Positions 1-8,841 are shown, counted from the stretch's first letter. The stretch: DNA of 64,000 nt from Cupriavidus necator (GCF_013141915.1 NZ_SROX01000011.1:62001-126000); one strand, 5' to 3'. Numbers and translations: made by a program. The notes: generated from the sequence alone by a model not told the origin.

Positions 1-554
1 AGCAGGTTGTTGATGGTCACGCCGTGCTGCGCCACTTCGCGCGCCACGCCGGCGACAAAGCCGGTCAGGCCGGAGCGCGCGCCATTGGACAGGCCCAGCA
101 CGTCAATCGGCGCCTTCACTGCGCCGCTGGTGATATTGATGATGCGGCCCCACTTGCGCGCGATCATGCCGTCGACGGTGGCCTTGATCAGCTCGATCGG
201 GGTCAGCATGTTGGCGTCCAGCGCGGCCAGCCAGTCGCTGCGCTCCCAGTCGCGGAAGTTGCCCGGCGGCGGGCCGCCGGCGTTGTTGACCAGGATGTCG
301 AGCTGGCCCAGCCTGGCCACGGCGTCCAGCGCCGCCTTGCGGCCTTCGGGCGTGGTGATGTCGGTCGCTACCGCGATCACGCGACGGCCATGGCGCGCGC
401 GCAGGTCGGCGGCGGCCTTTTCCAGCGCTTCGGCGCCGCGCGCCACGATCACCACGTCGACGCCCTCGGCGGCCAGCGCATCGGCGCAGGCAAAGCCCAG
501 GCCCTTGCTGGCGCCGCATACCAGCGCATGCTTGCCGCGCAGTCCCAGATCCAT
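1..554 (-). CDS. SDR-family oxidoreductase with atypical active site (3' part outside window)
   Basis: Short-chain dehydrogenase/reductase-like protein; about 184 N-terminal residues are present and the C-terminus lies beyond the left edge. The Rossmann loop GASKGLG is at residues 14-20 and an NNAG motif follows near residue 90. Where classical SDRs have YxxxK, this protein reads SNGAR just before GLTGFV, so Tyr is replaced by Ser and Lys by Arg. That matches the FabG-like subgroup known to lack the canonical tetrad. The substrate is unknown. It lies 55 bp upstream of the end of the DMT exporter gene and reads in the same direction, so the two may be co-transcribed. The fold is secure; an oxidoreductase activity is not. 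Confidence 0.85.
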   Translation of the reverse strand, partial: MDLGLRGKHALVCGASKGLGFACADALAAEGVDVVIVARGAEALEKAAADLRARHGRRVIAVATDITTPEGRKAALDAVARLGQLDILVNNAGGPPPGNFRDWERSDWLAALDANMLTPIELIKATVDGMIARKWGRIINITSGAVKAPIDVLGLSNGARSGLTGFVAGVAREVAQHGVTINNL

Positions 555-609
555 GTGTTTCTCCTTTGTCTGTTGTCTTGGACGGGCCGGCCCCCGGGCC
601 GCCCCGGAA

Positions 610-1569
610 TCAGGTTCGTTTTGCCGACAGCAAATACATGCCACCCATTACCAGCGCGCTGCCGGCCAGCTGCACGCCGCTGACGGGCTCGCCCAGCAGC
701 CAGAAAGCGAGGAACAGCGTCGACACCGGCCCGATCATGCCGGCCTGCGACGCCATCGGCGCACCGATGCGCGACACCGCCACCATGGTCAGCGACACCG
801 GCAGCACGGTGCAGAACACCGCATTGACGAGCGACAGCCACATCACCGGCGCCGGCTGCGCCAGTTCCGCCACCGGCCGGCCCAGCGCCAGGTACTGGAC
901 CACGCAGCAGGCGGTCGACACGCACATGGCATATGCCACCAGCCGCAGCGAGCCGATGCGCCGCACCAGCTCGCCGCTCAGGATCAGGTAGATACCGTAG
1001 GTGATGGCGCTGCCCAGTACCAGCGCGCCGCCCAGCCACACCTGGCTGCCGCTGACATCGAGGTCATGCGCGAACACCAGCACGATGCCGGCATAGGCCA
1101 GCAGCAGCGAGGTCCATTGGCGCGTGCCGATCGGCCGGCGGAACAGCAGCGCGGTGGCCAGCAGCACGAACGATGGCGTCAGGAACAGGATCAGCCGCTC
1201 CAGTCCGGCGGTGATGTACTGCAGGCCGATGAAGTCCAGGAAGCTGGACAGGTAGTAGCCGATAAAGCCAAGAAACACCACGCGGCCCCGATCGGCCCAC
1301 GACAGCGGCGCCAGCCGGCGCGACTGCCACCAGCCGATCGCCATGAACAGCGGCACCGCGAACAGCATGCGCAGCGTGATCACCATCACGGCATCGACGT
1401 TATAGCGGTACATCAGCTTGGCGACGATCGCCTTGGCCGAAAACAGCACCGCGCCCACGGCGGCGATGACGAGCCCCGAGCGCTGCGGCGACGGCAGCGC
1501 GGCGGGCACGGCGAGAGACTTCTGGGAGGCGGGCACGAAAGAATACCGGGCGGGAAAGCGGGCCGGCAC
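610..1569 (-). CDS. DMT-superfamily (EamA) transporter
   Basis: Inner-membrane permease of the drug/metabolite transporter superfamily, 319 residues, the usual length for two tandem EamA domains. Around ten hydrophobic segments are visible, the first near residues 31-50 (GLVIAAVGAVLFSAKAIVAK). The chosen ATG gives a roughly 30-residue N-terminal lead. The next in-frame Met (MYRYN) falls after the first membrane segment, so a later ATG start would destroy it; an internal GTG start is possible. The substrate cannot be told from sequence. It sits next to the nic genes, but nothing shows that it handles pyridines. Confidence 0.85.
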   Translation of the reverse strand: MPARFPARYSFVPASQKSLAVPAALPSPQRSGLVIAAVGAVLFSAKAIVAKLMYRYNVDAVMVITLRMLFAVPLFMAIGWWQSRRLAPLSWADRGRVVFLGFIGYYLSSFLDFIGLQYITAGLERLILFLTPSFVLLATALLFRRPIGTRQWTSLLLAYAGIVLVFAHDLDVSGSQVWLGGALVLGSAITYGIYLILSGELVRRIGSLRLVAYAMCVSTACCVVQYLALGRPVAELAQPAPVMWLSLVNAVFCTVLPVSLTMVAVSRIGAPMASQAGMIGPVSTLFLAFWLLGEPVSGVQLAGSALVMGGMYLLSAKRT

Positions 1570-1706
1570 GGCGGCCCCGCAAAACGACCCGACGATTGTA
1601 TTCGAAAAGACGCGAGGGCATCGGACGCCGCCTCGGGGCGCGTGCCACCTGTTCAGCGACCTTCCTCGGTATACTCTGGGTCACCTCCAGCCACCGCATC
1701 TGTTTC

Positions 1707-2183
1707 GTGCCCCAGCCCGCCGACACGCCTTCCGGCAAGCCCGCCGCCGACTATGACTTCACCGAACAGGTGGGCCACCTGCTGCGGCGCGCCTACCAGC
1801 GCCACGTGGCGATCTTCCAGCAGACCATCCCGGATTCGCAGCTGACCGCGGCGCAGTTCGTGGTGCTGTGCGCGGTGCGGGACCGGCAGCCGTGTTCGAT
1901 GAACGAGGTGGTGCGCGCCACCGCGATCGATCAGGCCACGGTGCGCGGCATCATCGACCGGCTGAAATCACGCAAGCTGATCGCGGTCTCGCACGATCCC
2001 AACGACCGGCGCAAGGTGGTGGTGACGGTCACGCCCGCCGGACTGGCATTGATCGACGAGACCGTGCCGTTCGCGAAAGAGATCTCGGAGCAAACCTTCG
2101 GCAACCTGAATCCGGCCGAGCGCGTGGCGGTGACTTACCTGCTGCGCAAGATGAGCGAGATCGACGAGGGGAATGGGGCGTAG
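1707..2183 (+). CDS. nicR: MarR-family regulator, probable nicotinate-catabolism repressor NicR/BpsR
   Basis: A 158-residue winged-helix regulator of the MarR family. The HTH region includes MNEVVRATAIDQATVRGIIDRL, followed by the wing motif SHDPNDRRKVVVTVTPAG. A GTG start at 1707 is chosen because it gives family length; longer in-frame starts add low-complexity sequence. A TATACT -10-like hexamer lies at 1670-1675. Known from the family: NicR of Pseudomonas and BpsR of Bordetella are MarR repressors of nic genes that respond to 6-hydroxynicotinate. The assignment here is inferred from position beside nic genes and from general resemblance. Its likely targets are the dyads at 8931-8942 and 9121-9132. 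It could regulate only the adjacent genes instead. Confidence 0.7.
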   Translation: MPQPADTPSGKPAADYDFTEQVGHLLRRAYQRHVAIFQQTIPDSQLTAAQFVVLCAVRDRQPCSMNEVVRATAIDQATVRGIIDRLKSRKLIAVSHDPNDRRKVVVTVTPAGLALIDETVPFAKEISEQTFGNLNPAERVAVTYLLRKMSEIDEGNGA

Positions 2184-2205
2184 CGCCCGCTGGCACCGAG
2201 GGGTT

Positions 2206-2331
2206 CTCCCCTCGCCCGCTTGCGGGAGAGGGGCCGGGGGAGAGGGCAGGCGCTTGCGAACCGCGGCGGGGCCTGGCTCCGTCGACACCCCCGCCCTCAC
2301 CCCAATCCTCTCCCGCACGCGGGAGAGGGGG
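2206..2331. repeat. Inverted pair of REP-like palindromes
   Basis: Two related imperfect palindromes flank about 75 bp. The left one (2206-2233) has the form CTCCCCTCGCCCGC / GCGGGAGAGGGG. The right one (2308-2331) has CTCTCCCGC / GCGGGAGAGGGG. Their outer flanks (GCCGGGGGAGAGGG on the left, CGCCCTCACCCC on the right) are also roughly complementary. The unit resembles the CCCTCTCCCGC repeats dispersed in many proteobacterial genomes. It lies exactly between the convergent ends of nicR and the molybdopterin-subunit gene, where it could also act as a transcript-end structure. Confidence 0.75.
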
Positions 2332-2338
2332 CACACCG

Positions 2339-4627
2339 TCAGCCCTTGGTCGAGGACATCGTCGCCATCGCCGCCAGCACCGTCTCCGGTACGAAAGGCG
2401 GCCTGCGCAGCCGCACCCCCAGCGCATCGAACAGCGCATTGGCAATCGCCGGCGCGCCCGGCAGCGAGGCCGATTCGCCCGCGCCCAGCGGCGGCTCTGA
2501 CTGGCGCGGCATCAGCACCACTTCGATCGGCGGGATTTCCGGGAAGGTCAGCAGCGGATAGCTGCCCCATTCGCGGCTGGCCACGCCGTCAGCATCGAAG
2601 CGGACCTGTTCCTTCAGCACGCGACTGAGCGTCTGCACCACGTTGCCGTGGATCTGGTGGCGCACGCCGTCGGGATTGACGACCATGCCGGTGTCCTGCC
2701 CCACCACCACCTTGTCGATGGTGATGCGGCCCGTGCCCGCATCCACGGCCAGGTCGACCACCCATGCGGCCCAGGCCGCGCCGAAGCCGGGGAAACGGCT
2801 GTGAATGTAGCGCGCATAGGCTACGCCCCGGCCGCGCAGCCGGCCGTCGGCATCGGGCACGCCGCGCGATCCGGCGGCGCCGCGCTGCCACCCGGCCGCG
2901 TCGGCGACGGCACGCACCAGCGCCGCTGCGCGCTCGTCCGGCAAGTGCCGCAGCCGGAAATCCACGGGATCGGCGCCTGCCGCCAGCGCCAGCTCGTCGA
3001 TCACGCACTCGTGCGCGATCGTATTGGGCAGCGCCGACACGCCGCGCAGCCACGACGCGCGCACGAGCGCCGGCGTGTCGTCGCAGCCGATGCGGCGCGC
3101 GGCATAGGCGTAGGGCGGCACGGCGGTGCGGTCGCCCATCTCGAGCGTGCGCGGGGCGTTGGGCACGGCACCGGTCAGCACCAGCGCCAGCGTGGGGGCG
3201 TCGTTGGACGGATAGCGGCTGGTGAAGTCGTAGCCGAGCAGCGCGCCGTCGACGCCGAGCGTGGCGCTGACGTCCATCAGCTGGGCCGCGCCCTTGGGCT
3301 CCCACACGTGTTCCTGTTCGCGCGACAGCTGCACGCGCACTGGCCTGCCCACGGCGCGCGACAGCAGCGCCGCGTCGGCGCAGACGTCGTCGGCACAATT
3401 GCGCCCGTAGCAGCCGGCGGCCTCCATGCGCACGATCTCGATGCAGTCTTCACCCAGCCCGCACAGCCTCGCCAGGTCGATGCGCAGCATGTGCGGATTC
3501 TGCGTGCCGGACCACACCGTCAGGCCCTCGTCGTGCCAGTCGGCCACGGCGCAGGATGGGCCAATGGAGCCATGCATCTGGTATGGCCAGACATAGCGTC
3601 GCTGCAACACCGTGCCGCCATCGTGGGCGGGCAGCTCGCCCTCGCTCAGCAGCTCGCGCCGCGTGGCCGGGTTGGCCCGCAGCGCGGGCTCTGGATCGTC
3701 CAGCGCGGGCAACGGCGGCACCGGCTTCCATTGCACGCGCAGTCGGCGCGCGGCCTGCACCGCGTATTCCTCGCGCTCGGCCACCACGCCGACAAAGTCG
3801 CCCTGCACCACCACCGTGACCAGGCCAGGCACGTCCCGCACCGAATCCCGGTCGACTTGCAGCAGGCTGTTGCCGACGAAGGCGCCGCTGTCGCGCCCCG
3901 CATACGGCGGGCGCACCACGCGGCCGTGCAGCATGCCGGGCACGCGCACGTCGTGGACAAAGGTCAGTGCCCCGCATGCCTTGTCGGGGATATCGACGCG
4001 GCGCGCCGCGCCGCCGACGATGCGGTAGGCCTCGACCGGCTTGGTCGGCACGTCTTCAGCAAGCGGCAGCTCGACATGCTCGCCGGCCACCAGCGCGGCA
4101 TAGCCGATGCCGGCCTGCGTGCCGGGCACGCGAAATACACCGTCTTGCGCTTCCAGCACGGCGGCGTCCACGCCGAGCTGCCGCGCGGCGCGCGCCTGGA
4201 GCCAGGCACGGGCCTGCGCCGCGGCGCGGCGCAGCGGCAATGCCGAGATCTGGATCGAAGCGCTGGCAATGGTCGGGCCCTGGTTGGGCGTGGCCTCGGT
4301 ATGGCCCAGCACCATGCGCACTTGCGCCAGCGGCACATCGAGTTCTTCGGCGACGATCTGCGCCAGCGCCGTGCGGATGCCGGTGCCCAGGTCGACATGG
4401 CCGTTGAAGGCCAGCACCTCGCCGCTGTCGCGCACGGCGATGAACAGGTCCGGCAGCGCCGGCACATAGTCCGACGCCGCGCCAGGCTGGCCCGGCGCGG
4501 GACGCGCGGCCGCCTGCGGGGCGCGCGTCACCAGCAGCACGCCGGTGGCCTGCAGCAGCGCCATGCGCAGCGCGCGCGGCGTGGCGGCGTCGGCCTGTGC
4601 CGGGGGTTGCAGCTGGGTCGCCGTCAT
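2339..4627 (-). CDS. Molybdopterin-binding dehydrogenase subunit, NicB-like, without cytochrome domain
   Basis: Large MoCo-binding subunit of the xanthine-dehydrogenase superfamily, 762 residues, closest in style to NicB/IorB-type enzymes that hydroxylate N-heteroaromatics. Visible are an N-terminal MoCo lobe (VDLGTGIRTALAQIVAEEL, then GHTEATPNQGP), a central GCYGRN cofactor-contact loop, and the C-terminal GAGE motif. That motif places the catalytic glutamate near residue 718. There are no CxxCH haem motifs and no adjacent iron-sulphur subunit. The likely partners are NicA and the cytochrome subunit at 10.4-13.9 kb, whose own MoCo domain is degenerate; that pairing is an inference. The gene is divergent from a tetR gene across 95 bp and ends at a REP-like pair. 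It could serve another N-heterocycle. Confidence 0.85.
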   Translation of the reverse strand: MTATQLQPPAQADAATPRALRMALLQATGVLLVTRAPQAAARPAPGQPGAASDYVPALPDLFIAVRDSGEVLAFNGHVDLGTGIRTALAQIVAEELDVPLAQVRMVLGHTEATPNQGPTIASASIQISALPLRRAAAQARAWLQARAARQLGVDAAVLEAQDGVFRVPGTQAGIGYAALVAGEHVELPLAEDVPTKPVEAYRIVGGAARRVDIPDKACGALTFVHDVRVPGMLHGRVVRPPYAGRDSGAFVGNSLLQVDRDSVRDVPGLVTVVVQGDFVGVVAEREEYAVQAARRLRVQWKPVPPLPALDDPEPALRANPATRRELLSEGELPAHDGGTVLQRRYVWPYQMHGSIGPSCAVADWHDEGLTVWSGTQNPHMLRIDLARLCGLGEDCIEIVRMEAAGCYGRNCADDVCADAALLSRAVGRPVRVQLSREQEHVWEPKGAAQLMDVSATLGVDGALLGYDFTSRYPSNDAPTLALVLTGAVPNAPRTLEMGDRTAVPPYAYAARRIGCDDTPALVRASWLRGVSALPNTIAHECVIDELALAAGADPVDFRLRHLPDERAAALVRAVADAAGWQRGAAGSRGVPDADGRLRGRGVAYARYIHSRFPGFGAAWAAWVVDLAVDAGTGRITIDKVVVGQDTGMVVNPDGVRHQIHGNVVQTLSRVLKEQVRFDADGVASREWGSYPLLTFPEIPPIEVVLMPRQSEPPLGAGESASLPGAPAIANALFDALGVRLRRPPFVPETVLAAMATMSSTKG

Positions 4628-4722
4628 CGTTTCATTCTCTCCTTCCGCGTCTGCCGCGCCGAGCCGCCGCGCGGGCCACCGTTATACTGCGAGCCAACAG
4701 GCACACAGCAGAACCATCCACC

Positions 4723-5478
4723 ATGACCACCAAGACTGCGGCCGCGCCCGCCATCCGGCGGGCGGCAGCCGGCACCCGGGCCCGGCAAGCGCAGGACAGC
4801 CGCGAGCGCATCCTCAAGGCGGCCATCAAGGTCTTCGCCCAACGGGGCTACGACGGCGGCCGCGTCGAGCGTATCTCGTCGCTGGCCAAGACTTACGACC
4901 GGATGATCTACTACTACTTCGGCAGCAAGGAAAAGCTGTTCGTCGAAGTACTGGAGACCATCTACCTGCAGCTCAACCAGGCCGAGCAGCAGCTCGAGCA
5001 TGAGCTCGACGCCGCCGACCCCGTGCGCGCGCTGTCGCAGCTGATCGATTTTGTCTGGCAGTACTACCTGGACCATCCCGAGTTCGTCGCGATTCTGACC
5101 AGCGAGAACATGAGCCAGGGCAAGCACGCCAAGAAGTCGGTGCGGCTGCGCGAGATTTCCAGCTATGCCCTGTCCGTGCTCGACGGCATCCTCGCGCGCG
5201 GCAAGGCCGCCGGCCGGTTCCGCGCGGACGCCGGCGCGCGTGACGTGTATATGGTGATCGCTTCGCTCGGCTACTTCTACAACTCCAACCATCATACGCT
5301 CAGCGCCTTCCTGGGCGAGCCCATGATGAGCGCGCCCGCGCTGGCGCACTGGCGCGATGTGATCCAGCAGACCGTGTTGCGCGCGGTGGCCGTGCCCGGT
5401 AAGGTGCCCGAGGCGAAGGTGGCACCCGCCACCGCGCCGCGCAAGGCGGCACGCGCCAAGCGCGCGGCGGCGGGCTGA
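4723..5478 (+). CDS. TetR/AcrR-family transcriptional regulator
   Basis: A 251-residue one-component regulator. The N-terminal HTH is clear at about residues 27-70 (ILKAAIKVFAQRGYDGG ... YDRMIYYYFGSKEKLF), followed by an all-helical ligand domain. The last 35 or so residues are an Ala/Lys/Arg-rich tail typical of DNA-contacting extensions. The ATG at 4723 starts just before a disordered Ala/Thr-rich lead and is 35 bp downstream of a TATACT -10-like hexamer (4683-4688). It is divergent from the MoCo-subunit gene, so it may control that gene. The effector is unknown. Confidence 0.9.
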   Translation: MTTKTAAAPAIRRAAAGTRARQAQDSRERILKAAIKVFAQRGYDGGRVERISSLAKTYDRMIYYYFGSKEKLFVEVLETIYLQLNQAEQQLEHELDAADPVRALSQLIDFVWQYYLDHPEFVAILTSENMSQGKHAKKSVRLREISSYALSVLDGILARGKAAGRFRADAGARDVYMVIASLGYFYNSNHHTLSAFLGEPMMSAPALAHWRDVIQQTVLRAVAVPGKVPEAKVAPATAPRKAARAKRAAAG

Positions 5479-5499
5479 GGCGCGCTGCATCGCCGCGCG

Positions 5500-6135
5500 T
5501 CAGGCGACGGCGCGCACGCCTGCCACCTGCGCCAGCGCCTCGTCGCGCGCCAGCACCGTGGCGTACTTCTGCGCCATGTCGAACAGGTTGGCGTCATGCG
5601 GTCCCAGCGCGCGGTCGCCCACGCAATCCGACACCACCAGCGGGCGGAAGCCCAGCGACATCGCATCGACCACGCTGGCGCGCACGCAGCCGCTGGTGAC
5701 GCAGCCGGCCACCAGCAGCGTCTGCACGCCGCGCTGCGTCAGCCAGGCCGCCAGCGAGGTGCCGAAGAACGCCGACGGCACCGTCTTGCGCACCACCAGC
5801 TCACCCGCGGCCGGTGCCAGTTCGGGCACGATCTGGCTGTTGTGGCCATCTTCCTTCAGCGTCAGCATGCCCGGCACCTTCAGCGTGAAGATGTTGTGGT
5901 CGCTGTCGTCGTCGGCGAACACGATGCGGCTGTGCGCCACCGGCCAGCCCTGCTCGCGCGCGGCGCGCAGCAGCGGCTGCGTATTGCGGATGGCCGCCGG
6001 AATATTGCCGCCGCCGAACACCGCCGGATCGGCGAAGCCGTTGACGAAGTCGATGATCAGCAGCCCGTACGGCGCCTTCAACTCCATCGACGCGCCAAAG
6101 CCCTGGCGCTGGTAGGTCTGCACTGTGTCATCCAT
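5500..6135 (-). CDS. nicF: Maleamate amidohydrolase NicF
   Basis: Cytoplasmic hydrolase of the isochorismatase-like fold, 211 residues, converting maleamate to maleate and ammonia late in nicotinate breakdown. The cysteine-hydrolase triad is visible: Asp29 (LIIDF), Lys117 (VVRKTVPSAF) and Cys150 (VTSGC), with the family's usual spacing. Its ATG overlaps the 3' end of nicX by 8 bp, indicating translational coupling as the last gene of the leftward nicEDXF operon. It converges with the tetR gene, leaving only 21 bp. Isochorismatase-type nicotinamidases look similar, but the context supports NicF. Confidence 0.9.
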   Translation of the reverse strand: MDDTVQTYQRQGFGASMELKAPYGLLIIDFVNGFADPAVFGGGNIPAAIRNTQPLLRAAREQGWPVAHSRIVFADDDSDHNIFTLKVPGMLTLKEDGHNSQIVPELAPAAGELVVRKTVPSAFFGTSLAAWLTQRGVQTLLVAGCVTSGCVRASVVDAMSLGFRPLVVSDCVGDRALGPHDANLFDMAQKYATVLARDEALAQVAGVRAVA

Positions 6136-7207
6136 GGCGCGAGTCCTTGTAGAGCGATGCGGCCGGAGCGTGGTGCCCGTCCATCACCTTGCCGCGCACC
6201 ACCACCGGCTCGCCGTCGAGGCTGACGGTGCAATGGCGCACGGGAATGTCGATATGGCAGGCGGTGGTGCGGCTGCCGCCGGCTTCGTTGTTGGGGCCGA
6301 ACGAGCACAGGAAGTTGCCCTCGTAGGCACGCGCATCCATGCCGATGGTGGCCTCGCGGTCATACATCGCCAGCGCCGACCAGCTCGCGCGCGGCTGCAG
6401 GCCCCAGCCGATATGCGACATCGCATACGCTTCGGGGTCATTGAACGAGGCCATGTAGTCGGCCAGCAGCTCGGCATCGACACCGCCTTCGATGCGGCGC
6501 ACGTAGCCGGCCTCGACCGTGATGCGGATCGGCGCCTGGATATAGGACTTCATCGGCAGCAGGATGTCGCCGCGGTCCAGCACGATGGTGCCGTCGGTGC
6601 CGCCCTCATCCGGCCAGGTCAGCACGAAGCCGCTCGGCCAGTGGTCCCAGCGGCCCGGCTCGTCGACAAAGCCGTACTCGCTGATCGCCGGGAACTCGCC
6701 CAGGCGGCAGCGCAGGTCCATGCCGGCATCGGACACGATATGCATTGCGCGCGCCTTGCCCAGCCGTTCGGTGGCGGCCTTGACGCGGGCGCGGTCGCCC
6801 TCGGTCGGCACCAGCCGCGCCAGCACTTCGGGCGGCTCCACCGCCAGCAGGATCTTTGTGCCGCCGGACAAGATCTCGTGCTGCTCGGGCGAGAACAGCA
6901 GCGTCATCAGGTCGAGCACCAGGTCGCTGGCCTTGAGCGCGGCAATCGCCGCCGGATTGCCGGTCAGCGGCGTGGTGCCGAGGTACGCCAGCGCATCGCG
7001 GCTGAGCGCCTTTTCACCATTGACCGGCGGCAAGTCAAGCCGGTTGACGATGGCGCCCATCGACTGCGCCGCCACCATCGCCGTGCGCAGCGTCTGCGCA
7101 TGCGTGGCCGCGCCGGTCAGCACGGTGACGGTCTGCCCCGGCTGCAGTTTCGACAGCGTCAGCACTTGCTGCCACGCCGCCGTCAGGTCGTAATCGCTTA
7201 CGGGCAT
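6128..7207 (-). CDS. nicX: 2,5-dihydroxypyridine 5,6-dioxygenase NicX
   Basis: Fe(II)-dependent ring-opening dioxygenase, 359 residues, converting 2,5-dihydroxypyridine plus O2 to N-formylmaleamate. The metal-binding residues appear as His265 (SHIGWG) and His318/Asp320 (CHID). From memory these are the positions reported for Pseudomonas putida NicX (His265, His318, Asp320), a strong match for a small and distinctive family. The stop overlaps the nicF start, and nicD ends 13 bp upstream. Expression is expected from the promoter before nicE. Confidence 0.95.
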   Translation of the reverse strand: MPVSDYDLTAAWQQVLTLSKLQPGQTVTVLTGAATHAQTLRTAMVAAQSMGAIVNRLDLPPVNGEKALSRDALAYLGTTPLTGNPAAIAALKASDLVLDLMTLLFSPEQHEILSGGTKILLAVEPPEVLARLVPTEGDRARVKAATERLGKARAMHIVSDAGMDLRCRLGEFPAISEYGFVDEPGRWDHWPSGFVLTWPDEGGTDGTIVLDRGDILLPMKSYIQAPIRITVEAGYVRRIEGGVDAELLADYMASFNDPEAYAMSHIGWGLQPRASWSALAMYDREATIGMDARAYEGNFLCSFGPNNEAGGSRTTACHIDIPVRHCTVSLDGEPVVVRGKVMDGHHAPAASLYKDSRHG

Positions 7208-7220
7208 GTTCGCTCCATGA

Positions 7221-8063
7221 TCAGTTCAACGCGCAAGTCAGCGCCGCGCCGAGAAAATCGCCGAAGGCGCGGTAGAAGCCCGGCTCGTCGTCCCAGGGGA
7301 TCATGTGGCCGGCATTGGCAACGTGCGCGACCAGCAATGACGGCAGCAGCGTGCGCATCTCGTGCACGTCTTCCGCGCGGATCACGTCGCCGCGGCCCGC
7401 GGTCATCAGCAGCGCCGGCACGGCGACCTGGGGCAGGTCGGCGTGGATATCGTCTTCATGAAAGCCGTTGAAGCTGGCCAGGATCGCGCGCTCGTCACAG
7501 GTATGCAGCCATTGCGCGCGCAGGCGCAGCTGTTCTTCGGTCCAGGTCGGGCAGAAGCGGCGCATGCCTTCGGCATCGATGCCCTGCCGGGCCAGCCGGA
7601 TCGAATCGATGTACCACGGCAGTTGCGCCGGATACGCGCGGCGGCCCGGGCCCGACACCGGCGGATCGACCAGCACCAGCCGCGTCAGGCCCGCGGACTG
7701 GCTGCGCGCGGCGCGGATGCCGATGCGCGCGCCCATCGAATGGCCGACGATGGCATAGCGCCGCAGCCCGAGCGCTTCGGCGAACGCAATCACGTCGGCC
7801 GCCTGCGCATCGAGGCTGTAGTCGAGCTCGGCGCCGGCCTGCGACAGGCCGCGGCCGCGCACGTCGAGCACATAGGTATCGAACTGCCGCCCGAACTGTT
7901 CGCCGACGAAGCCCCAGGTGACCGCCGGGCTGGTGATGCCAGGCACGATGATGACGGCATCGCGCTGCGCGCGCGCGCCCGCTTGCCCGCCATAGCGCAG
8001 GTAGTGCTGGCGGATGCCGTTGGCGTGGACGTGGGCGCCGTAGAGGAAGGTGCTGTCTGTCAT
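7221..8063 (-). CDS. nicD: N-formylmaleamate deformylase NicD
   Basis: Alpha/beta-hydrolase of 280 residues that removes formate from N-formylmaleamate to give maleamate. The nucleophile elbow GHSMG places Ser109, the acid is Asp133 (LVDPP) and the base is His253 (AGHMIPW). All three are offset by eight residues from the Ser101/Asp125/His245 triad I recall for P. putida NicD, consistent with a slightly longer N-terminus. The start was set at the ATG giving MTDSTFLYG, 10 bp after the nicE stop. A longer upstream frame runs into nicE and was not used. Confidence 0.93.
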   Translation of the reverse strand: MTDSTFLYGAHVHANGIRQHYLRYGGQAGARAQRDAVIIVPGITSPAVTWGFVGEQFGRQFDTYVLDVRGRGLSQAGAELDYSLDAQAADVIAFAEALGLRRYAIVGHSMGARIGIRAARSQSAGLTRLVLVDPPVSGPGRRAYPAQLPWYIDSIRLARQGIDAEGMRRFCPTWTEEQLRLRAQWLHTCDERAILASFNGFHEDDIHADLPQVAVPALLMTAGRGDVIRAEDVHEMRTLLPSLLVAHVANAGHMIPWDDEPGFYRAFGDFLGAALTCALN

Positions 8064-8073
8064 GGCCTTCTCC

Positions 8074-8841
8074 TCAGTACGCGCCGGACAGCAGCGCGCC
8101 GGCGCCCGGCACGACCGGCTCCAGCCCCAGGCGCTTGAGCAGCGCATAGGTGGTGGCAACGGCGGCGGTCACGACGGGCTTGCCGGTCATGGCCTCGACC
8201 TTGGCCACCGCCGGCAGCGACGGCATCTGCACGCAGGCGGACAGCACGATCACGTCGGCGTCGGCGGTGTTCATCTGCGCCACGATCTCGGGCAGCTTCG
8301 CCGGGTCATGGCGACCGACCTCCAGGTTGTCGGGGATCTCCAGCGCGCGGTAGTCGACCACCTCGTAGCCTTCATTGCGGATGTAGTCCACCACCAGCTC
8401 GGTCAGCGGCTTCATGTACGGCGCCACCACCGCAATGCGCTTTGCGCCCATCACCTTGAGCGCATCGACCAGCGCGCCGGCACTGGTGATCACCGACGCA
8501 TCGCCGCCGTTCTCGGCGGTATGCGCCTGCAGGCGCTGCTCGGAGACGCGGTGGTAGCCGTGGCCCATCGCCATGATCGCCACCAGGCACGCATAGCCGA
8601 GCACGTCGACGCGGGCGTCGCTCAGCTCCACCGCGCAGCGGTCGGATTCGGCGTCCATGGCCGCCAGCTCTTCCTTGACCACCTTCTTCATCCGCATCCG
8701 GCTCGAGTGGAAGGTGAAGCGCTCCGGGCGCACCAGCTGGCGCGCGGCCAGCATCGCCGGAATCTCGGTTTCCATGGTGGTGTTGGAGCTCGGCACGATC
8801 TGGCCGATTCGGAAAACTTTCTGCACTGTCGACTCCGTCAT
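8074..8841 (-). CDS. nicE: Maleate isomerase NicE
   Basis: Member of the Asp/Glu racemase superfamily, 255 residues, performing cis-trans isomerisation of maleate to fumarate, the exit of the pathway into the TCA cycle. The two catalytic cysteines are visible as Cys85 (LGYACLVA) and Cys203 (LSACVQM). They are offset by three from the Cys82/Cys200 pair I recall for characterised maleate isomerases. It is the first gene of the leftward operon nicE-nicD-nicX-nicF. A promoter with TTGCCT and TACAAT boxes lies about 85-113 bp upstream and contains a 12-bp operator-like palindrome. Confidence 0.93.
   Translation of the reverse strand: MTESTVQKVFRIGQIVPSSNTTMETEIPAMLAARQLVRPERFTFHSSRMRMKKVVKEELAAMDAESDRCAVELSDARVDVLGYACLVAIMAMGHGYHRVSEQRLQAHTAENGGDASVITSAGALVDALKVMGAKRIAVVAPYMKPLTELVVDYIRNEGYEVVDYRALEIPDNLEVGRHDPAKLPEIVAQMNTADADVIVLSACVQMPSLPAVAKVEAMTGKPVVTAAVATTYALLKRLGLEPVVPGAGALLSGAY

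Noticed and set aside
7..1845. A 612-codon + strand frame at the left edge
   Set aside because: It runs antisense through the SDR and DMT genes and then out of frame into nicR; the real genes have family motifs.
2648..4726. A 692-codon + strand frame
   Set aside because: Antisense to the MoCo subunit gene, with shadow-type composition and no recognisable domain.
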